Shown here: positions 11,686 through 22,543 of the stretch, piece by piece
How the letters are laid out: each line of letters begins with the position of its first letter
Numbering within the stretch: position 1 is the first letter of the stretch
From: Mya arenaria
Lineage: Eukaryota; Mollusca; Bivalvia; Myida; Myidae
Direction of reading: 5' to 3'
Length of the DNA: 64,000 bases
Assembly (NCBI RefSeq): GCF_026914265.1
Contig: NC_069136.1
Location: forward strand, 17,483,228 to 17,547,227
Notes under the pieces: model-generated
The model's input: only the letters and a program-made list of their open reading frames with translations
What the model was told of the DNA's origin: nothing
Databases searched by the model: none
Made by a program: the position numbers and the translations under genes

Positions 11686-11693
11686 CTTATATA
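11686..11693 (-). promoter_or_regulatory. TATA-like box of the IgGFc/EGF/Ly6 gene
   Basis: TATATAAG on the minus strand, about 47-54 bp upstream of the signal-peptide ATG at 11639. That spacing would leave a 5'UTR of only about 20-25 nt if there is no upstream intron. Position and match make it plausible; transcription start is not shown. Confidence 0.4.
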
Positions 11694-11877
11694 CTGTAAG
11701 TATGTCGCAATACATTTAAGGAGATAAGATAAGGCAACCCTAATTTATAGTTTCATTAAAGAATTCTTCCATATGAGTATTTTATAATTTTGAAATACCA
11801 TCTTGGCTTTGTTTTTAAAAGCTTTGCTAAAGAAAGATGAATTAATGATTAATTACAAGCATGTCAAACACATGTCA

Positions 11878-11904
11878 ACAGACAGACAGACAGACAGACA
11901 GACA
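11878..11904. repeat. (ACAG)n microsatellite
   Basis: About six to seven uninterrupted ACAG units, equal to a (TGTC)n tail on the minus strand at the 3' end of the adjoining LINE remnant. Confidence 0.8.
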
Positions 11905-12504
11905 ATTTATTTTGACTTGTACAATGTACATCGTCAACAACACATAATGATATAACATATAATGTCAACGTGTATGTAAAGTAACAGATAATGCAAACAA
12001 ATTAGTATATATATACAAATATATATGTACAAAAGTATTCAATACTTCTAAGTAATTAAATTAAATAAACTAATATATATATATATCAGAGGATGAACAT
12101 TAAATATAATTATGTTCTAACATTAATCAAAGCGGATCTTTCTTTGAGAGCATTTTTAACAAACAGACATAAGTTAATAAGTTCAGCTCTATTGTTAGAT
12201 TTCAACAGCTGCATATATTTAAATACAGAAGGTCTTATAAAGTAACAATTATTGATATATTTCTTTCTTAAATTGATAAAGGATTTACAAACACAAATAA
12301 AATGATATTCATCTTCGATGTCATTAGAGTTACAACACAAACAATATCTTTGGTTGCGTACAACGTTATTTCTATTGTATCTACCAGTTTGAATATGGAG
12401 TGGGTGCACGGACAGCCGTAGTCTACAAAAGAAAACGCTAGGCCTATCTGTTTTAGGGGTTTCGAAATGATTATCACCATTAAATGGTCATAATATAGAT
12501 GCAA
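11878..12504 (-). mobile_element. 3' remnant of a non-LTR retrotransposon
   Basis: The minus strand at 12409-12110 encodes about 100 residues carrying RYCLCCNSNDIEDEYHF and a following cysteine, the C-terminal cysteine/histidine segment after the reverse transcriptase of CR1/Jockey-group LINEs. A short frameshifted stretch upstream continues to about 12504. The rest of the element is absent, and the 3' end finishes in an AT-rich region and a (TGTC)n tail. This is a dead, 5'-truncated copy, from a family different from the LINE at 48.8-54.3 kb. Confidence 0.65.
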
Positions 12505-14563
12505 AAGAAAAACTTTTTTAATTTTAATGGATTATTATGTTTATAACACATGTCATATAAAACTGTTAATATTTGGGACTTACTTTATACAAAAATAATG
12601 AAAAATGGGAGAGATGATATTTATATATATAACCAGTTAGAGAAAAAGTGTTCTGAAAATAAAAGTAATAAAAAATTAAAACATGGAAACAATACTAGCT
12701 TATATTCAGCCAATATTTTTGTGACCTTACACACCAATAAAGTTTTACATAATTTATTTAAAGGCGTTTGTATTTAAAATGTAAAGATATCTTGACAATA
12801 CTAAAATGTTGATTTTGCAGCCGCACACTTTCCCGTGCTGACCAATATCATTATGAAGTGTCATAGGTGTATCCATCGTCGGATAACCCCGATGCACTGG
12901 TACCCTAAGCTTCGTTGTGTACCGTGGTCGATTTGGCTACGAAAATATCGTTATCATGAATAATTAATTACTGAGGCAGTTTCACTCGTTCCGCAAAGTT
13001 ACATATGCTATAGTATAACGTTATTAAGTACCGTGGTTGCTAAGGATGAAGTGTACCATTTATGTACCTGCATGCTTCTCATAAGAGTTAATACTTATTA
13101 AAGTTAAAATAAGTCCATAAGGTTAAGTAGGAATTTCTTAGAGCACACATGTTACATGTATATTGAGAAAAATAAAAATCACCATTCTATTCGATACTCA
13201 GTGATCGTTGTTTTACAGACGTTTAACTAATATGACCATGCGTTTTTAAAATTCACTTTTCAACAATAGCTCCAAGATTGAAGTATGGCTGTGAGCCTAA
13301 ATAAGAAAAAAATGTACCATTAAGCTTCATATTACAGCTGATGTAACATGCTTACATCTATTATATTAGCGCATATGTGTAACTTCTTGTCATCTCGTTC
13401 GAAAATAATTCTTGGCAACGATCTAAGGCCACCGCAGCTGTTGCCACGGAGGCGCGTCCGGGGTCGTCCTTTCGGTTTTACCATATGTGACACAGACAGT
13501 ATGCACTTTTTAAACTTAAAATCAACCAAAACAAAACAGATAAACATGTGGTTTGCTTCGAAGAAACATCGTTAATGTGACATAGTTCGTGTTTTAAAGT
13601 ATATCATTTTAATAAAAACTCAAATGTGTTTAAGATGGAAAGTAACACACAATTCCTTCTTTAAATTACAGCAAAAATGAATGATAAAATAAAACAGGTC
13701 AAAACCATTACAATATCTGAACAAAAGATATCTAATATAAAAATAAATGTTCCATTTAGTAAACTACTTTGACTCGCATAAAAAAAACATTCCGGACAGT
13801 AAACCAAAACTAATTTTATAATTTAGAAAGGCCTTTTTAAGTGTTATCATAAATGTCCCCATAAAGGAATTTATTTTCAGTGTATGAGCTATTCATTGCT
13901 AAATAGGTCAACTAATTGCTCTACATTTCTTCACCTACACCTAAACATGTTGAAAGGAGTGTATGTATTATGCTAGATTAATATTGAACATAAACTTAAT
14001 TAAAATGTAACTTTGAAACCTTGTCTGGGTGCTTCAAACCAACGTTTGCACTGTGGAAGGTCCTTAACAATTATTCAAATGAAACTACGCATGGGTTTAA
14101 GCAAGTAGTCAAGAGCAACTAAAATAACAGCAAACAAATTATATCAATCAAAACATCTTTTCAACGTTTTCCAGTTAAAGTCGGGGTTACCACCTTAGAA
14201 GTCTGCAAGAGAACAGCGGATATGACTGGAGGTTAAACCTGTTTTGATATGCTTAACCTCACACTTATCAAAACACGTAATCATATATAAAAATATAATG
14301 TGTTTCAATAACTGCTAGTCAACCTTCAAAAAGCATAAAAAGCGATATTGACGACGGTCCTCAGGCTTCTTTTCAGCAAGCAGAAACCAATATTGACCCA
14401 TACACAGAACAAATAATTAGAAAAGTAGTTAACATAATGTGCAAGTTGCGTGTCACCGTAAATCATTTTTCAAAGCATTAAACTAGAAACATCTTTCATT
14501 TCAAGAAAATAATAATGGTGTAGTAAATTGCGTTTATTATCAAGCCAATCACGGGATAACACG
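12505..14563. other. Intergenic AT-rich DNA
   Basis: No supported gene. Short frames at 12550-12780 and 13332-13575 are low-complexity or lack any domain. The final few hundred bases would contain the promoter and 5'UTR of the KCTD gene, but no clear TATA box or first exon was recognised. Confidence 0.4.
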
Positions 14564-16705
14564 ATGTCAAAATTCCATATGATTTCAGAGAGGATTGTAA
14601 AGTTAAACGTTGGCGGAACATTTTACACATCGACGAAAGCTACGCTGACAAAGGTACGTACCTAGTGGGGACATCAAAGTTTTGTGAAATTCATGTAATG
14701 GTTACTCTTTGGTTTGTTTCTTATAAGTTTCTTTATGAAGGTCTGCACCCATTCTCGACACAACCATGATTTAAAGAAGTGTTAAAATGCAATAGGTGGC
14801 ATGTTAAGCATAGTGAAGTACAGACACCCTAGCTCTTTTAGAAAATGATATATCGTAGTTCATTAACGTCCGCAGTGTAAAACATAAATAAACGGGATAC
14901 GAATTTCCTGTGGTAAACCAGTATTTAATATTTCTCAGTTTGACCCTCTTCTGCCGAGCTCAGGCAAGGCAGCTACTGGTTCCGATGTTTAACGCTTTTC
15001 GGAATGACGCTTTGGGGGCAATCGTAACAACTCGGCTATCTCCGGCAAGCTTCGAGATAGACAATTCTGTTTGCTACTGGCCGAGGTGTTCCGATTGACT
15101 TTCAGAGGTGGAACTCGGGACCTTCCACACTCGAAGTGGGTGTGCAATTATCGTTCAACTTCTCGTCTGCGTTTTATGTATTGCTTTATACCCGATCAGT
15201 GTTTTGACAACTGACCTGTTTTTGTAGTGTTTTTTTTTACCGAATAATGATTCTAAACAGTATTGAACAAGCCAAGTGAACAATACACACCGTTAATATA
15301 GTTCATGTATGTCTTGAAATTATTTTATCAGTTTATACATTAGTTTTATTTTATTTTTTCAAGTTTATGCTGGCTTTGATGATGCTTATATTTCAATTTT
15401 GTAATTCATTGTCAAGTTTGGAGCCTATCAGGCTGACGGTGGTCTCTATCGTTTTCTCCTCTCGGTAGTTAAACTAATAAAAAAGTTAACTCATGTTCCA
15501 GTGATCTTTTGTTTCATTGCCCGTAGCAAGGAGGTTATCATGTTTTGATTTACTCGTAGCTATATTGATGTGTGTGTAGTCTGTCTGTGGTGTTTGTACG
15601 TTTGTGTATCTCGATTACCGTCGTTTGAGCCTTACATTATGCATCTACATGTATCTCGATTACCGTCGTTTGAGACTTACATTATGCCTCTACATGTATC
15701 GCGATTACCGTCGTTTGAGCCTTACATTATGCCTCTACATGTATCTCGATTACCGTCGTTTGAGCCTTACATTATGCCTCTACATGTATCTCGATTACCG
15801 TCGTTTGAGCCTTACATTATGCCTCTACATGTATCTCGATTACCGTCGTTTGAGCCTTACATTATGCCTCTACATGTATCTCGATTACCGTCGTTTGAGC
15901 CTTACATTATGCCTCTACATGTATCTCGATTACCGTCGTTTGAGCCTTACATTATGCCTCTACATGTATCTCGATTACCGTCGTTTGAGCCTTACATTAT
16001 GCCTCTACATGTATCTCGATTACCGTCGTTTGAGCCTTACATTATGCCTCTACATGTATCTCGATTACCGTCGTTTGAGCCTTACATTATGCCTCTACAT
16101 GTATCTCGATTACCGTCGTTTGAGCCTTACATTATGCCTCTACATGTATCTCGATTACCGTCGTTTGAGCCTTACATTATGCCTCTACATGTATACACGA
16201 TTTCCATTCACTCTTGGGCACAGTGGTCAGAACTTTTCTCAGGGAGAGCGATATTTGATAACCATATAGACAGCTGATTTTTCTACCTTTTATATCCTGT
16301 GTATAGGAGTGCATTTCAAAGTTTGACTACTGGATCACTGGAGTTGTCATTGTATTATTGCGGCATAAATTCAGCCTCAATACGCTTATGAATATAAGCC
16401 CTGGGGTTTTGGGCGACACTTAATTTCTTTATAGCTTCGTTTTAATACATGGTATTGTGGTCTGTTCTACCTAATTCTCTATATTTCAGGTCCATGGTAG
16501 CTACCTGTGGCGCCTATTTACCGGTGACGCGCCGTGTCCACGTGATGAGAAGGGCAGTTACTTCATTGACAGAGACGGGCCTACTTTTAGGTACTAGTGG
16601 ACTCTGTTGTTCATTTAAATTCTGGAGGAAACATGTTTTTAAATGTTCAATTTTGTAATCGTTTGTATTTTGTTAACTATAACAATATAGTATAACAAAT
16701 ATTAA

Positions 16706-16795
<90 letters not shown>

Positions 16796-17418
16796 AACTT
16801 GAATTTTTAAAACGTTTATAATTTATAAGTTTAAATGCAATATCACGTTAAAACATTCTACCCTTTATAAATGTTTTTTTTTACACAAAAAACGCTAATA
16901 TATTTTTATTTGTGCACAAATCATATGTTTTTTATCGTTGCTCATTTAAGTTAAATGATTTAAACATTATAATGCATTGAAATTAAAAATAAACGATTAA
17001 CCTATTTTGTGCGCTTTTAACATATTGTTTTAAACTGTAATTATTTATTCAACAATGAGAATTATACTGTAAATGTTGGTGTTCTTGTTGTTATCACTGT
17101 GGAATTCAGACAATGTCTGCTTTCAGGCACATCTTGAACTATCTGCGTAGTGAAAGGTTGGCTGTGCCGTTCGGGTTTCGAGAATTCGACCTTATGAAAA
17201 TCGAAGCAGATTACTACGGCCTGCCTGCGCTTGTGCATGAAATAGAAATGACTCTGGCCTCATTTAAGCGTAAGCGAAGACGTCGACCGAATAGAAAGAA
17301 AACGAGCCAAAGTGTCAGTGAACTGAACAGTATCCACGTTAAAAATGGCGATGTTTATGGATCAGAGGAAGATTCCGATTGGTTCTATGACTATGAAAGC
17401 GTAAATGCCATTGGTTGA
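14564..17418 (+). CDS. KCTD-type BTB (T1) domain protein, three exons
   Basis: Exons 14564-14653, 16490-16590 and 17127-17418 splice in phase (0 then 2) to give 160 residues. Residues about 10-105 form the BTB/T1 fold: VKLNVGG at 12-18, SYLWRLFTGD at 34-43, FIDRDGPTF at 55-63 and HILNYLRSERLAVP at 65-78. KCTD proteins usually form oligomers through this domain, and many bind cullin-3 or G-beta-gamma; which applies here cannot be told. After the BTB comes a strongly basic stretch (KRKRRRRPNRKK, 111-122), a likely nuclear localisation signal, and an acidic tail with EEDSDWFYDYE. Most KCTDs are 200-330 residues; this one lacks a separate C-terminal domain. The start is the only ATG before the VGG motif, with donor GTACGT after codon 30. 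Confidence 0.85.
15604..16192. repeat. 45-bp minisatellite, 13 copies
   Basis: Thirteen head-to-tail copies of a 45-bp unit beginning TATCTCGATTACCGTCG and ending CTCTACATG. Only the first three copies differ by single bases; the rest are identical, indicating recent expansion or homogenisation. Because 45 is a multiple of three, two plus-strand frames remain open through the array (15-residue repeats, 235 and 221 codons). It lies within intron 1 of the KCTD gene and is not taken as coding. Confidence 0.95.
16708..16792. repeat. (TA)n microsatellite
   Basis: An uninterrupted TA dinucleotide run of about 85 bp in the second intron of the KCTD gene, 118 bp after its exon 2. Confidence 0.95.
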
Positions 17419-17769
17419 ATTACTGATAACAAAAACGCCATTTTAAAATAGCGGGACTTCTGTTATGCTGGGTGTATATTTGTACAAAGGCCTAATTCAA
17501 TATTGGTCATGGGATACCAAGGCTGTGAAAACGGTTATGGGTTTTGTTTACTTTCTCATAAGTTCATAACCATTATAAGCCTGTGCACATGTGGTGTGAT
17601 TCAACACAGCAATTGCCTGTCAGATCTAAATAATCACTACCAGGCGTTAAATGGAAACAGGCATATTGATCTGTTCAGTCAGGGAAGCGGTGTGCGACAG
17701 ATGTTAGTGTAAATGATGTTGTTCAATCTTTTTCTTTTCGCTGTTGAGCAACTGCATTTGAATTTGCTA

Positions 17770-18364
17770 AAGCCTGGCTCTCACTGTCACGACCCCGCCG
17801 CCCCCGACTTATCGTAGAGGCATTAATTGTGATAAAAGGGAAATATGGCGCCGATCATATGTTTGTGTACGAACTATTTTAAGGTGGGTATATAAATAAA
17901 TATAATTGGACTTCAACGGGAATAAGATAAAACAGTGATACTTGTACGATTCGGGACGATTTACATGATTGCTCATAATTATATATATAACAATCAAATC
18001 GTATTGAATCGTAGAATAGACCTGTCCATTCGTACTGAATCGTCATTAAATTAAATTCACGACCAACCACGATCAACAACGATTACCCACGAAAGGCCAA
18101 TAATGCCAGGAATAATTTGGTATTGGTTAGACAATTACGTAGAGATTGAACTAAGAGTGTGCTACGTTTTGAAAAATGAAGCAATTTGTTGCAGCACCAC
18201 GACAGTCTTAAACAGTTCAAATCGTTGTGGCTCTACCCGGGATCATACACGGCTCATTACGGTTCACGCAGATTTCGTCACAATTCATAATGTGTGAAGA
18301 ATCACCACGATTTTCGATATCGTTGGCAGTCGTATTTAAAATTGTGACAATGAGAGCCAGGCTT
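17770..18364. mobile_element. 595-bp MITE with 21-bp terminal inverted repeats
   Basis: AAGCCTGGCTCTCACTGTCAC at 17770-17790 pairs with the sequence at 18344-18364, 20 of 21 positions matching. The interior is rich in CACGA/TCGTG words and has no ORF with a transposase motif. I see no convincing target-site duplication, so the exact ends and superfamily are open. It lies about 350 bp downstream of the KCTD stop. Confidence 0.7.
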
Positions 18365-19132
18365 CAGACAGAACCTAGATAAGGAGAATATTATATGCTT
18401 ATTCATTAAATAAACTTTATTTCCCTAGAAAAGTCTTCGATTTTTTCAAACGCAGACTAAATTTCAAGATCGATGTGTGTGTATATAACATATGTTACCT
18501 GTCTTATGATAAAGACGCTTGAGTCGCCCTATGCAGCATTAAAATTATTACTTCGACTGAAACCAGTGCATATCTGTGCTTTTTATTAAAAGATAAACAT
18601 TTTATGATGTATCTTTAACATTATATTTGACGGTGGGGCACCTTATGTCACCGTACAGTAAATATGTAAGATACATCGTTAAAAGTCCTATAAAAATACA
18701 TTGACCATATTAGTCTGACGCTCCGTATGTTTATAATTTACATACATGTATGTAGTAATCGAAGAGCGGGACGCATGCAAAACAATTATTAACATACATG
18801 AACAGACGTCAGATCCGAAATAACATACGTTATAATCAGTTAGGCACTAGAGATAGAACATAGAAGTACATACTTTGTTATCTGTAATGTTCTATATATT
18901 ATTGCGAGACCAGTCACCGTTGAACATAATGTGATGATTTCGAAATATAAAGCATTGTAAATCATTTAGATTTATGTAACAAAAAATAAACACTGCATCT
19001 TTAAAGCTATCTCATCAAAGGTTTACATATGAGTTTGTCTAATGGAATGACCCAAACAGTGGACTCGTCCAATCTGTCGTATGATGATCCGCTCAGGATG
19101 TGATCTCTTTGAGGTTCAGATCAGTTTTAATT
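18365..19132. other. Intergenic DNA, no feature recognised
   Basis: AT-rich sequence with no ORF carrying a domain and no clear repeat boundary. Confidence 0.4.
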
Positions 19133-19440
19133 TTTGTGGCGTATCCTTGGTCTACTGGTAACACGCCTGACTCTGAATTCAGGGGCCTCGGGTTTGATTT
19201 CTCGTCGCACCACTAAAAACAATATTAATCCTCTTCCGGTTGGTCTTTGTGGGAATTTCGGTAACTCCTGGTTTGGACTCTCGGATAATGTACGTCGTTG
19301 GAACTTTGTGGACGATTGATACACAATCGCCTTCACAATGTCTATGTAGTGTTGTAACTGCAGCTCGGACTGCCGCACACACAATCTCGAGTGGGTTCGA
19401 GCAAATGCGCGGCGTTAAAAGCCGCAGAGTAAAAGCTCCA
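19133..19440 (+). mobile_element. tRNA-derived SINE
   Basis: The 5' 75 bp look like a degraded tRNA: a TGGTCTACTGGTAACACGCC segment fits an internal A box, and GGGTTTGATTTC about 40 bp later fits a B box. About 230 bp of unrelated body follows without open frames of interest. The head-plus-body design is that of tRNA-derived SINEs. The 3' boundary is estimated. Confidence 0.5.
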
Positions 19441-20495
19441 TTTTGTGAGGGTCAGGGGCCATGTTTACTAACAGTCCCAAGTCTGAGTTCAGACTCAAAT
19501 TGCACAACTGCAAATCTTCATTTTATTGTAAATGTCCTTTTAGTAGAGTTTTGTTGATGAAAGTTGCTGAGTTACAGTACGGACTTACCATTATTTACAT
19601 ATATTTTGGTAAAAATATGGAAGACAGTTTTGTGTTCATTGAAAAAACTTCATCATCATGTATATATTATGTAGTGATATTTTTTTAAGTAATACTCTTA
19701 GAATTCCATTGTAATGTCATATGGTTACTTTTAAATCAATATCAAAGAATTTTAGTGCCATATTTTATTTCTAATCTATGTGAAGATCACCTGTGAGTAA
19801 AAGCGCCACTTCAGTAACGGGGTCAAAAGTGCATCTTTGGTACCGAGCCAAAGCGCCGGTTGCGTTAAACCAGTTGTATTGGTCGTGGTTTTGGTTGGTT
19901 TTAGCGTTAATCCTAATGACTATATAGTTAAAAAATGTTTAAAGTCAAATCATTTCGCAGTTATTTATCCTAAAGTACTCAGCATACAGACAAAGTAGTA
20001 CGAAAGAAAAGTATTATATATATCTTTATTATCCACCAGTCAATTGTTACCACGCCCCCTTTATTAGTCAAAAGTTCTTTGACCACTTGGTAAAATAGCC
20101 ACACGTTACAATATATAATTATTTTAATGAGACAGATAAAACGTCAGATGTCAAACATAAAAAAACTAAAATGAACACGAAAAAAAACAGCACAAGCACA
20201 CACAATTTGCATAATAATCAATAAATAGTAATAACACTCAATATACTTGAATCAATAGGCGGTTGGCTAATTTAACAATTATACAATGGAATATGACAGG
20301 CATACTTGCCAAAATTTAACAATGACTCTGATTAGAGACACAGGGGTAAGACGTAACAGGCACTAAACAAGACATAAGGGTCAAAGGTTGACATCTATGA
20401 AGTATTCTGAAGATGATAAAACGTCCGACATAATCTTGATATTCACTTATATGACCAAGCGTTGACTTAAGCTTTCGCTTGTTATCTCATCCCTC
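19441..20495. other. Intergenic DNA between SINE and receptor gene
   Basis: No gene recognised. It contains the solo MITE end at 20031-20057. The last few hundred bases would hold the 3'UTR of the minus-strand receptor; no clear polyadenylation signal was assigned. Confidence 0.4.
20031..20057. mobile_element. Solo terminus of the CACCAGTCAATTG MITE family
   Basis: The stretch with CCACCAGTCAATTGTTACCA and following CGCCCC matches the termini of the complete element at 27531-27823. No matching inverted end was found nearby, so this appears to be a truncated copy. Confidence 0.5.
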
Positions 20496-22543
20496 TCAAA
20501 GATCGCTTGTTATCTCATCCTTCTCATTCTCTATCACATGCAAAGGTATTTTCCGAACGTCACCAACTGGAATAATTCCGTCAGTTGAATCTTTCGAATG
20601 TTTTGTGCAAGACCTTGCGTCTGTTTCTGTTGTTGTCGGTGTCGTTTTCTTGTTAGAGAGAAGATTTCCACGCCTAATCATTAACAACACGATCAGGTTC
20701 AACAACCCTGAAGAAAAACAAAAACAATGGTATTTCATTCCTGTATTAATAAGTTATGATGAACATTTTGTTTCGGCCAAAATATAACCTTACTTTGGAG
20801 AAGAGACTCAATGCTCTTCCCCAACCACTATATGTTGATGGTTAATATCCTTTTAAACAATAGTGGACAGGATATTCATATCACTATTAGATTTTAGTAT
20901 CTCAGTAGAATTATATATTTACGATACCGGACCCCAAATTATTTACTTTGCTCAATTCTTTCGCAGAGAGAAAAATCAAATCAAAAGTTCAAAATCCCTT
21001 CTTAGCACCAATGCTATTTAAACATTGAGCTACAGGTCCTTATCTGTTCAATGGTAGCTGGAAACAAATATCGTAACAATGGAAGTATACTTTCACATAA
21101 AAACCATAGACTTATTGTTCTTAGGAATGCAAGTAATCTTACCTCCAATATCCGGCAAGATATGGTACAAGTGTTCCAGAAAGTCCGGAACACCATTATT
21201 AACCATTGCCCATGTTCCATATACGCTTACGACCATCCACTGAATGAAGAAAGCTCCAACAAATAACGACATGGCTTTTGCGGCTTTGATAGGTATGCTT
21301 TGAGCAGCGCAGTGTGCACCGAGAGATCGCCGTAGTTCTAAAGATCTAGAGCGAATCCTGATCCAGGTTGCAGTGTAGAGAGCAACGTTTGCGACGAAGA
21401 TGAGAATCATGGGGCCTGTCGTGAAACAAATCTGGGTTATCCTACCGTTTACACCATCAAAGGCGCATCTGAAAGTGTACGTACATTCAAATTAATCACA
21501 AGCGGTCTTTTTAGGAAAATGATTTAACTGATTTAAATGAACTATGCAACATTGATGTCTTAATATTGATGCTATATTACTCCCAAGTAAGATTTAACAC
21601 ATTTAATTCAATTGTTTAATATAATACCAAAAAGGATGAATACATGTCGAAAACGATGAAGGATACAGAGTTTAATTGAAAGAAATGTGCAGAAAACACG
21701 GTATTGCTAACTTATAAGACGATAGTATATCACAGTAAAACTTCTAGCATTCACCAATCGTTTAATTTTTTTGCGTTTTCAGCTATTAAATACACGATTA
21801 TAATACTGTTATCAGTAATTAATATTATTTAGTAAGTAGTTGAGCGTTTATCACTCAAAATTTATGTTTGTTTTACATGTGTATGTATTGATTTTGAATA
21901 AAAGTGTCACTTTAATCGTATAATTTTCACAACACTTACTGGTAAGCCAATATATTTCGTGCAGAATTCGATTAAATGAAACAGGGCTGGTAACAAATCG
22001 TTGGTGAAACTAAAATTGCAAGCTTATTCTAAAGACTTACACCGCGCCTGTAGGTCCCAGTTGCTCGAAGATGGCCGCAAAAGTAGATCCAATAATAGGT
22101 GCTCCAAAGACCCAAGCGATAAGCCGCCAATCATACCTACCAAGATTAAGGTATTTGTCCAGGTACATGAGCATAAATGCATTGACGGCGACGAGGTTGG
22201 CTAACAGGCTCTGTGCAGTAACAAACACAATCATTCCGAATGCGTACAATACACAGACTGAGCGGGGATATACAGGTCCCTGAACAACAGCTACGTGGGC
22301 GTGAGTCGCAAAATGAAAGATGTTGTATGATCCATCGCACAACGCCATGTAGAGAATGAATCGTTCACTTTTTGACCAAGACGTAAAGAAACTCTTGATA
22401 TTTCGCGATTTTATCATCAGAACGAGCGTAATGATTACACTCGCGAAACTAATGGCAGTGCACACGAGCGAAGGTATGTGTAGAGGATAAAACATCCCAT
22501 TGTTAAGACCGTACACGGGAAAGTCGTAACCGTCTCTCGCCAT
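20496..22543 (-). CDS. Seven-transmembrane receptor, three exons, 346 aa
   Basis: Exons 22543-22041, 21468-21143 and 20707-20496 join in phase (2, then 1) to encode 346 residues. Hydrophobic segments at about 24-44, 62-84, 97-121, 139-160, 185-207, 233-254 and 262-286 give seven helices. C97 at the head of helix 3 and C169 in the second outer loop are placed for the usual disulfide. There is no E/DRY motif after helix 3 and no NPxxY in helix 7 (IGGLLNLIVLLMIRR instead), so it is not a standard rhodopsin-family receptor. The layout is closer to cAMP-receptor-like or other divergent G-protein-coupled receptors. The tail (288-346) is hydrophilic, with a Thr-rich patch. The ATG at 22543 gives a short outer N-terminus with no signal peptide. 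The ligand is unknown. Confidence 0.75.

Noticed and set aside
15570..16277. 235-codon and 221-codon repetitive ORFs as a repeat protein
   Set aside because: They are consequences of a 45-bp minisatellite inside a KCTD intron; both frames are open equally and the flanks carry no coding signal.
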